A DNA stretch of 64,000 nt, from contig NZ_CP084753.1 of the NCBI RefSeq assembly GCF_020535545.1, positions 248,001 to 312,000 on the forward strand, in the 5' to 3' direction. The position numbers were made by a program, and so were the translations under genes. Within the stretch, counting starts at the first letter, position 1. Each line of letters begins with the position of its first letter. Under the pieces are notes generated by a model. The model saw only the letters and a program-made list of their open reading frames with translations. It was not told the DNA's origin and made no database searches. The DNA is from Roseateles sp. XES5 (lineage in GTDB: Bacteria; Pseudomonadota; Alphaproteobacteria; Rhizobiales; Rhizobiaceae). Below, in pieces: positions 1-7,727 of this stretch.

Positions 1-233
1 ATGCCGTGCTGTCCGCGCTGTTCGTCTTCGCCTATCCGCGTCATCGCTGGATGGTCGCCGCCCTGGTGGTTCTGGCCGCGGGCGGCGTGGAGATTTTCCA
101 GTTCCTCTCCCCGACGCGCCATCCGCAGCTCATGGACGCCGCGGTAAAGGCCGCCGGCGGCATGACCGGCCTCTTCGCCGGCATCCTGCTTCATACGGGC
201 GCAGCGCGGTTTCTTCCCGACGATCAGGCCTGA
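1..233 (+). CDS. VanZ-like membrane protein, C-terminal part
   Basis: The reading frame is open from the left edge and ends at the TGA at 231-233, so only the last 76 residues are visible. They form two hydrophobic segments around a VanZ-like signature: a glutamate followed by an aromatic residue and Gln (VEIFQF), then a Pro-x-Arg turn and an Asp about ten residues later. VanZ-like proteins are small membrane proteins, usually of unknown function in rhizobia. The true start probably lies outside the window; a GTG at 6 is in frame but would cut the fold. The family call rests on a short fragment. Confidence 0.6.
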   Translation, partial: AVLSALFVFAYPRHRWMVAALVVLAAGGVEIFQFLSPTRHPQLMDAAVKAAGGMTGLFAGILLHTGAARFLPDDQA

Positions 234-245
234 CGCCCAACGCCG

Positions 246-554
246 TCAGGCGAGCCGATAGAGCTGGACCGGGCGTTGCGGTGCGCGCCGGATGACGCCC
301 TTGGCCTCGAGGTCGAGTTGAACCGCCTTCATCCACCAGCCCGCCTTCTGCCCTTCGGGGAAAAGGTCCTGCGAGAGAAACGGCAGGAGTGCCTTCTGCG
401 CGTCCGCGACGGTCAGGCCAGGCGCGGTGTCCGGCAAGGCGGCAAGCAGAGCCTCGCGCATCGCCATGTATTTCGCCCGGTCGACCCGCTCGGTGCGGCC
501 GGGGACGTTGATATTCTCGATTACGATCTTCTCAGATACGATCTTCTCAGGCAT
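246..554 (-). CDS. DUF6958-family small protein
   Basis: This is a 102-residue soluble protein with no signal peptide. It resembles a family of small conserved rhizobial proteins (DUF6958) whose C-terminal half, with KAGWWMKAVQLDLEAKG, looks like a winged-helix-like fold. Function is unknown. The start ATG overlaps the stop of the upstream GFA-type gene by 8 nt, so it is probably the third gene of the tetR operon. The N-terminus carries a short tandem repeat of the five-codon unit EKIVS, from a 13-nt DNA repeat at 523-535 and 538-550. Confidence 0.65.
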   Translation of the reverse strand: MPEKIVSEKIVIENINVPGRTERVDRAKYMAMREALLAALPDTAPGLTVADAQKALLPFLSQDLFPEGQKAGWWMKAVQLDLEAKGVIRRAPQRPVQLYRLA

Positions 555-1083
555 CGATCTTCCCCGCGATAGCGATTTTCGGATTGCGGAAGCCCATGGC
601 GATCCAGGCGGCGAGAAGCTTTCCGTAGAAAGCGACCGTATGGGTCTTGAGGTTGGGAATGTCGGCGGGCAGACGGGCGCGGTCCTTGAGGTCGCTCGTC
701 ATCGTCCGCAGGGACGGCTTCGGTCGTGCCTCCGCCGGCCAGAGATGCAGGTAGATGCTCAGCCAATGTGCGCCCTTCATCTCCAGAAACAGCGGCGTGT
801 TGCAGCAGGTGGCAACGACGCGGCGCGATCCGGCCGTCGGCGAAAGGCGGAACTCCCGCATCGTCTCGGCGCCGGAGAGGATGTCCACCCGGTCCTTGCG
901 ATATTCGGCGCAAGGCGTCGCGTGGTAGCTGGTCAGCGTGCTGCGTGCGCCGGGCAATTGCGCCAGCCTCTCGGCCGCCGCCCGGCAACTGTCGCACAGG
1001 CATTCGCAAACGAGGATCGGGGCTCCCCGCACCTCAAGACGCGTGTGCCCGCAGGTGCAGGCGATTTGGGTCATGCTGCTCAT
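547..1083 (-). CDS. GFA/CENP-V-like zinc protein (DUF6151 type)
   Basis: This is a 178-residue protein with an N-terminal CTCGHTRLEV motif followed by CECLCDSC, the Cys-rich zinc-binding arrangement of the GFA (glutathione-dependent formaldehyde-activating) / Mss4-like fold. A later CC pair (VATCCNTPLF) matches the second half of the zinc site. Substrate and reaction are unknown; members of this branch are usually annotated DUF6151. I chose the ATG at 1083 because GGAGG lies 9 nt upstream; ATGs at 1092 and 1074 are alternatives. It overlaps the 3' end of the upstream tetR gene by 50 nt in another frame, so the two are co-transcribed. Confidence 0.7.
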   Translation of the reverse strand: MSSMTQIACTCGHTRLEVRGAPILVCECLCDSCRAAAERLAQLPGARSTLTSYHATPCAEYRKDRVDILSGAETMREFRLSPTAGSRRVVATCCNTPLFLEMKGAHWLSIYLHLWPAEARPKPSLRTMTSDLKDRARLPADIPNLKTHTVAFYGKLLAAWIAMGFRNPKIAIAGKIDA

Positions 1084-1714
1084 GGTCGTCATCCTCCGTG
1101 ACATGAAACAGGTGCCGGATGTATCGCTCCAGATGATCGAGGCTTTCCCGCGCCAGCGCGGGGTCGTTGCCGGCCTTCGCCAGGACGAAGCCGCCCTGAA
1201 GAACGGCCTGCGTATGGCGGGCGAGGCTTTCGGCGGTCCAGTCCGCGGTGATGCCGCGGGCCTGACGCGCCATTTCGATATCGGCCTCCAGTGTCGCCGT
1301 GTGACCGAAGATGCTGCGACCGCAGGCCTCGCGAATGCCGGGCGCGCTGTCGTAGACCTCCTGCGCCATCGTTCCGACGAGACAGGTGAATTCCTTCAGC
1401 GTGCCGGCGATGATCGCCTTGCGGAAGGCGACATAGGCGAGCACACGATCCAGCGGATCGTCGGGCGCGTGATAGGGCGCATCGGCGAAGAAAGCCGACG
1501 TGGTCTCGCCCCAGAAATCGGCGACCGCCACGCCGAGAGCCTCCTTGCTCTCGAAGTGATGGAAGAACGCCCCCTTGGTGACGTCGGCGGCCTTGCACAG
1601 ATCGTCGACACTCGTCGCGGCAAAGCCCTTTTCCCTGATGATATCGCGCGCCGCCTCCAGGAGCCGGGTTCGAGCATTGCCGCGTTCGGGCGATTGTTTG
1701 GTTGGTCTGGACAT
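1034..1714 (-). CDS. TetR/AcrR-family transcriptional repressor
   Basis: This is a 226-residue TetR-type regulator. The N-terminal helix-turn-helix is clear, with TRLLEAARDIIREKGF, the recognition region around DDLCKAADVTKGAFFHHF, and ESKEAL. The C-terminal ligand-binding domain is of a generic TetR_C type. A 22-bp inverted repeat 8 bp upstream of the start (1722-1743) is a plausible autoregulatory operator. The gene heads an operon with the GFA-type and DUF6958 genes, which are its likely targets. The inducer is not predictable. Confidence 0.88.
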   Translation of the reverse strand: MSRPTKQSPERGNARTRLLEAARDIIREKGFAATSVDDLCKAADVTKGAFFHHFESKEALGVAVADFWGETTSAFFADAPYHAPDDPLDRVLAYVAFRKAIIAGTLKEFTCLVGTMAQEVYDSAPGIREACGRSIFGHTATLEADIEMARQARGITADWTAESLARHTQAVLQGGFVLAKAGNDPALARESLDHLERYIRHLFHVTEDDDHEQHDPNRLHLRAHAS

Positions 1715-1721
1715 GCGCTAA

Positions 1722-1743
1722 ACATACCAAACGGTCGGTATGT
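1722..1743. promoter_or_regulatory. Candidate TetR operator
   Basis: Perfect inverted arms ACATACC and GGTATGT are separated by 8 bp, which itself includes ACGGTCGGT-like half-site sequence. This is the size and composition typical of TetR/AcrR operators. It sits directly upstream of the tetR start at 1714, where binding would block transcription of the operon. Binding is inferred. Confidence 0.7.
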
Positions 1744-1813
1744 GTCAAGCGGGAATTCTCCGCCTATTGCCGCACCGCGGCAACCGCCTTTTCAAGCGGC
1801 AGCACAAACGCAC

Positions 1814-1835
1814 AGCGCCCCTCGAAAGGGGCGCT
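1814..1835 (-). terminator. Hairpin downstream of the VOC gene
   Basis: A perfect 9-bp stem (AGCGCCCCT / AGGGGCGCT) has a CGAA tetraloop. It lies 36 bp past the VOC stop on the minus strand and before the tetR promoter. No long T run follows, so it may be a weak terminator or an RNA 3'-end stabiliser. Confidence 0.55.
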
Positions 1836-1870
1836 GGCTCTGTCCTCGGACAACGGGCAGGGAGGTCGGT

Positions 1871-2317
1871 TTATCCCTGCGAAGGCTGCCAGTCGGCAGA
1901 GGGGATGCTGTTGATCATCCATGGCACGCCGAAACGGTCGATCAGCGAGCCGAAGCCCGGAGACCAGAAGGTCTCGCTGAACGGCATGATCTGCCGGCCG
2001 CCTTCGGAAAGCGCATTGTACCAACGCTGCGCCTCGGCCTTGTCAGCCGTGTGCAGCGTCACATCGAACCCGTTCTTCGGTTTCTCGATATTGGGCGCCC
2101 AGGCGGAATCCATATCCGCTCCCATCAGGGCCTGATCGCCAACCTCCAGCCAGCAATGCATCAGCCAGTCCTTGTATTTCGGATCGGTGATCGGCATTCC
2201 GGGCGGGGCTTCGCCATAGGGAAAGGCAGCGGTGATCTTGCCACCCAGGACTTTGGCGTAAAACGTGAAGGCTTCGTGGCACTGCCCCTGAAAGCTCAGG
2301 CTCGTTACGATCTTCAT
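1871..2317 (-). CDS. PhnB-like VOC-family protein
   Basis: This is a 148-residue protein of the vicinal-oxygen-chelate superfamily, in the PhnB-like (glyoxalase-related) subfamily: MKIVTSLSFQG start, FYAKVLGGKI, then the paired beta-alpha-beta modules ending in DRFGVPWMIN. Members have no firmly assigned reaction. Start chosen at 2317, where GGAGG lies 7 nt upstream; an in-frame ATG at 2350 has no such site. A 12-bp perfect palindrome just upstream (2340-2351) could be an operator. It stands alone between a tetR operon and an M24 peptidase gene. Confidence 0.8.
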   Translation of the reverse strand: MKIVTSLSFQGQCHEAFTFYAKVLGGKITAAFPYGEAPPGMPITDPKYKDWLMHCWLEVGDQALMGADMDSAWAPNIEKPKNGFDVTLHTADKAEAQRWYNALSEGGRQIMPFSETFWSPGFGSLIDRFGVPWMINSIPSADWQPSQG

Positions 2318-2339
2318 ATCGACTCCTCCGTGATTGATG

Positions 2340-2351
2340 GTTGATATCAAC
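2340..2351. promoter_or_regulatory. Perfect 12-bp palindrome upstream of the VOC gene
   Basis: GTTGATATCAAC is a perfect palindrome whose nearer end is 22 bp from the VOC start. It is a possible dimer-binding operator (ArsR-like sites have this size). No regulator gene is adjacent, so the protein that would bind is unknown. Confidence 0.4.
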
Positions 2352-2396
2352 GTAACTTGCCGGGCCTGTCAACCCGAAAGGAATTGGCGCGCCCGG

Positions 2397-3545
2397 TCAG
2401 GACTCGCCGAATGGGTCCGTCGGCCCCCTGGACGGCTCGGTGAACCAGCGCGCGCCGTCCGCCGCCATATAGATGTGGTCTTCGAGGCGAATGCCGAATT
2501 TGTCGGGAAAAACCAGCATGGGTTCGTTTGAGAAACACATGCCCGCGGCAAGCGGTGTGGCATTGCCACGCACGATATAGGGCTCCTCGTGGATCTGCAG
2601 CCCGAGGCCGTGGCCGGCGCGATGCGGCAGGCCGGGCAGCCGGTAGTCGGGGCCAAGGCCGTGCTTGCCGAGCACGGCGCGTGCCGCGTCATCGAGGCTG
2701 GAGCAGGGTGCGCCAAGCCTTGCCGCCGCGAAAACCGCTTCCTGTGCGGCCCGCTCGATCGCCCAGGCATCCTCAAAGGCACTGTCGCCGGACGTCAGCT
2801 TATAGGTGCGCGTAAGGTCCGAATGGTAGCCGTCGATGCGGCAGCCGGTATCGACGAGGATAACGTCGTCCTCGCCAAGCACCTGATCGCCATCGGCGCC
2901 ATGTGGCAGCGACGTCGCCGCGCCGAAGGACACGATGCAGAAGGTCGAACCGCCGGATGCGCCGGCAACGCGATGCTGCTGGTCGATGAACTTGACGACA
3001 TCGGAGGCGCGCATGCCCGGCTCGAGCATGGCGTGGACCTGCCGGTGCACATCGAGCGTGAGGTTCATGGCATATTGGATGAGCGCGATTTCGGCCGGCG
3101 ACTTGAGGCGGCGAAGACCGTTGAGGAGCGGCCCACCGTCCCGCAACCTCTCCGCGCCGAGCTTTGTGGCCAGCGCGTTGTAGAAATAGAGCGGCATCGC
3201 ATCGTCGAGCGCCAGCACGCCCTTGTCACCGAGCAGGCGGGCGATGAGCGCTGCGCTGCTTTCCTCTTCCTGCCATTCGACAATATCGGCAGCAAGGTGG
3301 GGCAGGGTCTCGACACGGCTCCGTTCGAAACCCGGCACGATGTAGTAGAGCGTCGTCGGCGTCACGAGCGCGCCCAGGAAGCGTTCGCTGGCATGCCAGA
3401 CGAGGCCCGTGAAATAGCGCAGGCTCTCACTCGGCCCGAGCAACATTCCGGTAAGCCCGTTGGCCTCGATCAGACGGCGCAGGTTGGAAAGGCGCTCCTG
3501 CCTTTCGGCCTCGGTGATCCGGGGAACGGGGTGCTGCCAAGACAT
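2397..3545 (-). CDS. M24-family Xaa-Pro aminopeptidase-like peptidase
   Basis: This is a 382-residue cytoplasmic protein with an N-terminal creatinase/prolidase-type domain and a C-terminal pita-bread M24 domain. All five metal ligands are visible: Asp in ILVDTGCRIDGYHSDLTRTY (two), His in HRAGHGLGLQIHEEPY, Glu in CFSNEPMLV and Glu in RLEDHIYM. A metallo-aminopeptidase or dipeptidase acting on Pro-containing peptides is therefore likely, rather than a creatinase. The start at 3545 has GGAG 9 nt upstream; longer in-frame starts lack a ribosome site. A related M24 gene lies at 57042-58145. Confidence 0.85.
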   Translation of the reverse strand: MSWQHPVPRITEAERQERLSNLRRLIEANGLTGMLLGPSESLRYFTGLVWHASERFLGALVTPTTLYYIVPGFERSRVETLPHLAADIVEWQEEESSAALIARLLGDKGVLALDDAMPLYFYNALATKLGAERLRDGGPLLNGLRRLKSPAEIALIQYAMNLTLDVHRQVHAMLEPGMRASDVVKFIDQQHRVAGASGGSTFCIVSFGAATSLPHGADGDQVLGEDDVILVDTGCRIDGYHSDLTRTYKLTSGDSAFEDAWAIERAAQEAVFAAARLGAPCSSLDDAARAVLGKHGLGPDYRLPGLPHRAGHGLGLQIHEEPYIVRGNATPLAAGMCFSNEPMLVFPDKFGIRLEDHIYMAADGARWFTEPSRGPTDPFGES

Positions 3546-3576
3546 GCTCGAAATCTCCATGAACGACGTAACGCTA

Positions 3577-3590
3577 GGAGTAGCCACTCC
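3577..3590. promoter_or_regulatory. Small inverted repeat upstream of the M24 gene
   Basis: GGAGT-AGCC-ACTCC forms a 5-bp dyad 32 bp upstream of the M24 start and downstream of the acvB stop. It may be an operator or a weak 3'-end structure of the lpiA-acvB transcript. The evidence is only the symmetry. Confidence 0.25.
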
Positions 3591-3640
3591 ACAGCCATCA
3601 TGTCGACAAGAAAAATGCAGGAGGCGACAGGAAACGTCGT

Positions 3641-5008
3641 TTACCCACCGAGCCGCCGCTTCAGACCATCGATGATGCGTCCCGCAAGCGCTTCGTAATC
3701 CCCATCGAAATGGTGGCCACCATCGATGCTGATCGATTCCACGCCGGAGGCTTTCAGCGTCGGGCAGGGATCGTCGTCCTCGTCGCTGCCGTAGATGCAC
3801 TGCACGTTCCTGGCGTCGATCTTTGCGATGTCATTGACCGGATCGCCCCCCGCGCCGGCGCCGGCAACGCCCAGCCAGCCCGTCACCGAAATCTCGTAAT
3901 CGACCTGGCGGGAGAGCGCCATCAGCGTCACCTGCGGCACGCGTTTCCTGTCCTCCGGCGTCAGCAAATTGTAGGTCGCCGGCAGGATGTCCGCGCCGAA
4001 GGAGTAGCCGACGAGCAGCACATGTTCGACACCCCACTCCTTGCGGAAGGCGTCGATGATGCGCCCGAGATCGTCCGCCGTCTCCTGCGGCTTGCGCTCC
4101 GACCAGAAGTAACGCAGCGAATCCACGCCCACGACGGGAATGCCGCGCAGCTGCAACGCCCCGGCGACCTCCTTGTCGATGTCGCGCCAGCCACCATCGC
4201 CGGAATAGACGATGGCCATCGTATCGAAGGCGGGCTTTGCCTTCAGCACGGTCAGCGGCAGGCCGAGCGGCGTATCGGCATCGCCGGCCGCATCCACCCG
4301 ATCGGCAAGCGCCTGGGACAGCGCGTCCGTCGCTGATGTATCGACGTCGCGTGCGTCGATATCGGCATGGGCCTGCTTCAGCGTCGCGAGATGATCACGT
4401 CCGGCCTGCGGAGCCTTGCCCGTGAACAAGACGGTGACGGGCGCCGGTAACGCCCCGTCGGTGAGACCATAGACCGTGCGACCGTCCGCCTTCGTCTTGG
4501 AGGCCGGCGTGCAGAGAACCTTGTCGAGCGGGATGCCGGCCTCGGGATCGACGGCGATGGCCTCGCCCAGCGTTGCGGCCGGGCTTTGCGCGATCATGGC
4601 GAGCGCCAGCGCGCCACCTTCACCGATACCGGCGACGATGGGCGGGCTGTAGCGCGTCGCGCCGCCCGCGCGCTGGACCTGATGGGCGAGCGACTCGACA
4701 TCGGAGACCATATAGACGCAGTCTCCGTCGTCCGCCTGCAAGGCCTTCAGATAGCTTGGAAAATCGATGCCGATGACGGCCGCGCCCTTGTCCGTCAGCG
4801 CAGCCGCCGCGGTCTCTTCGTCTGCCCCCCAGCCTGCGGCATCGGAAATCAGGACGACGCTCGCCTCCGGCTCGCCTTCCGGCAGGAGGATATGGCCGGA
4901 GGGGATCATGCCGGTCGTAAACGCCTGCGCCGGCTCCGCGGCGACGGCTGTAACGGACATTGTGGAAAGCAGCAGTCCGGCAGCTGCAAGACAGGACAGA
5001 ACCTTCAT
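3641..5008 (-). CDS. acvB: AcvB/VirJ-type lysyl-phosphatidylglycerol hydrolase
   Basis: This is a 455-residue periplasmic protein with an N-terminal signal peptide ending near AVAAEPAQA. Two alpha/beta-hydrolase-like halves follow: VVLISDAAGWGADEE in the first, and MAIVYSGDGGWRDIDKEVAGAL plus a nucleophile elbow VGYSFGADILP in the second. His in IDGGHHFDGDYEAL near the C-terminus completes a catalytic site. This is the AcvB (AtvA) layout of Agrobacterium and Rhizobium, where the protein is reported to hydrolyse lysyl-phosphatidylglycerol. The start codon overlaps the mprF stop by 4 nt (ATGA). The pairing is characteristic of the low-pH-inducible lpiA-atvA operon. Confidence 0.9.
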   Translation of the reverse strand: MKVLSCLAAAGLLLSTMSVTAVAAEPAQAFTTGMIPSGHILLPEGEPEASVVLISDAAGWGADEETAAAALTDKGAAVIGIDFPSYLKALQADDGDCVYMVSDVESLAHQVQRAGGATRYSPPIVAGIGEGGALALAMIAQSPAATLGEAIAVDPEAGIPLDKVLCTPASKTKADGRTVYGLTDGALPAPVTVLFTGKAPQAGRDHLATLKQAHADIDARDVDTSATDALSQALADRVDAAGDADTPLGLPLTVLKAKPAFDTMAIVYSGDGGWRDIDKEVAGALQLRGIPVVGVDSLRYFWSERKPQETADDLGRIIDAFRKEWGVEHVLLVGYSFGADILPATYNLLTPEDRKRVPQVTLMALSRQVDYEISVTGWLGVAGAGAGGDPVNDIAKIDARNVQCIYGSDEDDDPCPTLKASGVESISIDGGHHFDGDYEALAGRIIDGLKRRLGG

Positions 5009-7602
5009 TTGGAAATCACTCCCTTGACACCACCGCCGATGAGGAAGGTCACGTCCATCAAGGCGAGCGCGGCCCCCGTACCGTTGGAGACAGCAAGATA
5101 ACGCGGCTCCCAGCGGGGGTGGAACTTCGACTTGAAGGCACGCAGGCCCTTGAAATTGTAGAAGCGCTCGCCGTGCTCGAACAGCGCGCCGCCGACCCGG
5201 TCCCAGACCGGCGCCGCCTCGCGCCGGGCCATGCCGGAAAGCGGCGCCATGCCGAGGTTGAACTGCCGGTAGCCTTCCGCCTTCAGATATTCGAGAATGC
5301 TGGCGAAGAGGAAATCCATCGTGCCCTTCGGGGCATCCCCGGCAAAACGCATCAGGTCCACCGTCGCCTCCGCCCGGGTGTCCGTCACCATCAGCGTGGC
5401 GAAGGCGACGATGCGGTCATCCAGCCGCACCACGGCGACCGGCTGCGACAGCACGTAGCCTTCTTCGAAGGCGCCGAGCGAGAAGGTCTTTTCCTTGGCA
5501 TTGTGATGGGCGAGCCAGCCATCCGAGACGGCCCGGAGATCGGCGACGAGCGTGCCGAGCGCGTCCGGCAGCACGACCGAAAAGACGAGCCCCTCGCGCA
5601 GGCCTCGGCTATGGGACTGGCGCAGATTGGCGAAGCGGCTGCCCTTCATCTCGAAACGGGCGAGATCGACGACCGCCAGTTCACCGAGTTTGAAGGCGCG
5701 AAGCCCGACATCCGCGCAGGCCGCCAGCAGGAGCGGCGAGATCTGGTAGAAGGCCGCGCGCCCGCCGCCGGCCCGCGCCGCGCCGACGAATTGCCAGACA
5801 AGTTCGGAAAACTCCTCCTCCAGCCCGACCGGGTCGGCAAGCGCGATCCAGGACCGGCCGTGGATGCCGTACATGATATAGGATTTGCCGGAGGGGGAGA
5901 ACAACAGCCGCTTGTCACCCATGCGCACGAGATTGGCGTCCGCCATGTCCTGTGCCATGGTGATCGCGACCGCCTGTTCCAGCTCCGCCGCACTTGCGCC
6001 GTCGGTGCGAAAATGCGCCGGCCGCAGCAGGCTGAAGAGGGCGAGCGCCGAAGCGGCGATGGAAAGACCGAGCAGGGCGCGCAAGCCGCGCGGCGCCTCC
6101 TCGGAAAATTCGAACTGCCACCAGAGTTCGTGCGCATAGTCCGTATCGCGGTATACGAAAAGCAGGATGACGAAGGCCGTCACGAGGATCACCGCGATCG
6201 CCGCGAGCCAGGACGGCCCGAGCGCCTGCTTGAACAGCGAACTGTGCCGGTCGAAGGCGCGGACATTGGCAAGAAGCGCGACGATGAAGAGCGCCAGCAA
6301 TGCCGCCTCGAACACCGCGACGGCCTTCAGGAACGCGAAGGCAAAGGCGACCGAAGCGCCCGCAAGCGCCACCCACCAAGCCCCGTCCAGCCGCTGGCCG
6401 AGGCCGCGCGCGGCGACGATCAGAAGCAGCCCGAGCAGGCTCGACAGGAAATGCGCGCCCTCGACGATGGGCAGCGGCAGATAATTCGACAGGAAATCGA
6501 GGTCGGAATCCGGCGTCGGCACGACGCTCGAAAAGATCAGCATGGCGCCGAGCACGAGCGAGAGCGTCGCGATCAGCGCCGGGGCGAGCTTGCCGGCAAG
6601 CTGCGCGGCTTCCGCCACGCCCGGCCGCAGCGCAAGTTGGCGCATCTCCGTGATCAGCAGCAGAACGGTCGCCAGCAGCAGCGGCAGCACATAGTAGATC
6701 AGCCGGTAGAGCACGAGGCTGCCGAGCAACTGGTCGATGCCGATGGCATTGGAGAGCCCGGCCATGATGACCGCCTCGAAGACGCCGAGGCCGGCGGGTA
6801 CATGGCTGAGTACGCCGAACCCGATCGCCACCGCATAGACGGCGAGGAACGCCGGCCAGCCGACATGGGTTTGCGGCAGAAGGACATAGAGCACCGACGC
6901 GGCGGCGGCGATATCCATGGCCGAAACGAGGAACTGGCGGGAGACCGTGCGGCTGTCCGGCAGGCTCAGGCGAAGGCTGCCGATGCCCACCGTCCGGCCA
7001 TTGCGGCCGGCATAGAACACGGCGAACAACGCGACGAGGATGACAAGCGCGATGACCCGAAGCCACAGGGCGTCAATGCCGAGGATGCCGGCGACGCGCG
7101 GCGCGACGGCAAGGGTGGCGAGCGCGCTGACGGAGAGCAGGCCCAGCCCGAAGGACAGCGTGACAAAGGCGATGACCCGCGCGATCTCGCCGGGCGAAAG
7201 GCCAAGCCGCGAATAGGCACGAAAGCGGATCGCCCCGCCGCTGAGCGGGCCGAAACCCACCGTATTGCCGACCGCGTAGGCCATGAAGGCCGTCACGGCG
7301 ACAGAGGGAAAGGCCGTCTTGCGGCCGACATGATCGAGCGCGTTGCAATCGTAGAAGATCAGCGCCAGAAAACTGAGGCCGGTGAAAATTGCGGCAAGCG
7401 CGATCGCGCTCCAGGAAGTCTGGGAAAGCGCGTCCAGAACCTCGTCGTAGCGCACCTCCGCAGTGAGCCGGTAGAGGCCGAAGGCCACGAGCGCAAAAAC
7501 GAAAAGGCTTGCCGCGCCGAGGATGTAGAGCCGATATGTCAGGAAAAACTGGACAATACGTGACGCCCGATCCTCGGTAACCACACTGACTTCATCCGAC
7601 AT
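5005..7602 (-). CDS. mprF: Bifunctional lysyl-phosphatidylglycerol synthetase/flippase
   Basis: This is an 865-residue membrane protein (LpiA in rhizobia). The N-terminal two thirds contain about 14 hydrophobic segments and the flippase-type region (GPLSGGAIRFRAYSRLG, HVPAGLGVFEAV). The C-terminal third is the DUF2156 aminoacyl-transfer domain, with SPSGKSYIMYGIHGRSWIALADPVG and FYNFKGLRAFKSKFHPRWEPRY. It transfers lysine from Lys-tRNA to phosphatidylglycerol and flips the product, giving resistance to acid and cationic peptides. It is coupled by a 4-nt overlap to acvB, whose product removes the lipid. Start set at 7602 (MSDEVS); a start at 7653 is possible but adds residues without membrane or domain character. 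Confidence 0.92.
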   Translation of the reverse strand: MSDEVSVVTEDRASRIVQFFLTYRLYILGAASLFVFALVAFGLYRLTAEVRYDEVLDALSQTSWSAIALAAIFTGLSFLALIFYDCNALDHVGRKTAFPSVAVTAFMAYAVGNTVGFGPLSGGAIRFRAYSRLGLSPGEIARVIAFVTLSFGLGLLSVSALATLAVAPRVAGILGIDALWLRVIALVILVALFAVFYAGRNGRTVGIGSLRLSLPDSRTVSRQFLVSAMDIAAAASVLYVLLPQTHVGWPAFLAVYAVAIGFGVLSHVPAGLGVFEAVIMAGLSNAIGIDQLLGSLVLYRLIYYVLPLLLATVLLLITEMRQLALRPGVAEAAQLAGKLAPALIATLSLVLGAMLIFSSVVPTPDSDLDFLSNYLPLPIVEGAHFLSSLLGLLLIVAARGLGQRLDGAWWVALAGASVAFAFAFLKAVAVFEAALLALFIVALLANVRAFDRHSSLFKQALGPSWLAAIAVILVTAFVILLFVYRDTDYAHELWWQFEFSEEAPRGLRALLGLSIAASALALFSLLRPAHFRTDGASAAELEQAVAITMAQDMADANLVRMGDKRLLFSPSGKSYIMYGIHGRSWIALADPVGLEEEFSELVWQFVGAARAGGGRAAFYQISPLLLAACADVGLRAFKLGELAVVDLARFEMKGSRFANLRQSHSRGLREGLVFSVVLPDALGTLVADLRAVSDGWLAHHNAKEKTFSLGAFEEGYVLSQPVAVVRLDDRIVAFATLMVTDTRAEATVDLMRFAGDAPKGTMDFLFASILEYLKAEGYRQFNLGMAPLSGMARREAAPVWDRVGGALFEHGERFYNFKGLRAFKSKFHPRWEPRYLAVSNGTGAALALMDVTFLIGGGVKGVISK

Positions 7603-7677
7603 GTTCCGACTCGCGCTGAGGCAATGGCCGCATCCTAGCCCCGGATGTGGCAAATATCGGACAAATTCGGCGGGCTC

Positions 7678-7721
7678 AAAAAATTGGCGGCGGCCCGGCG
7701 CATTCGTCGCACCGAGCCGCC
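7678..7721 (-). terminator. Rho-independent terminator of the chemoreceptor gene
   Basis: On the minus strand, 6 bp after the chemoreceptor stop, GGCGGC pairs with GCCGCC. The stem continues through TCGGTGCG paired (with wobbles) to TGCGCCGG, for about 14 bp around an ACGAA loop. AATTTTTTG follows at once. Strong GC stem plus T-run is the canonical intrinsic terminator, and it separates the chemoreceptor gene from mprF. Confidence 0.85.
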
Positions 7722-7727
7722 ATAAGG

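Noticed and set aside
4960..7563. 867-residue open frame opposite mprF
   Set aside because: It is antisense to a fully recognisable mprF, rich in Arg/Asp/Glu/Gln as expected for the complement of GC-rich coding DNA, with no domain.
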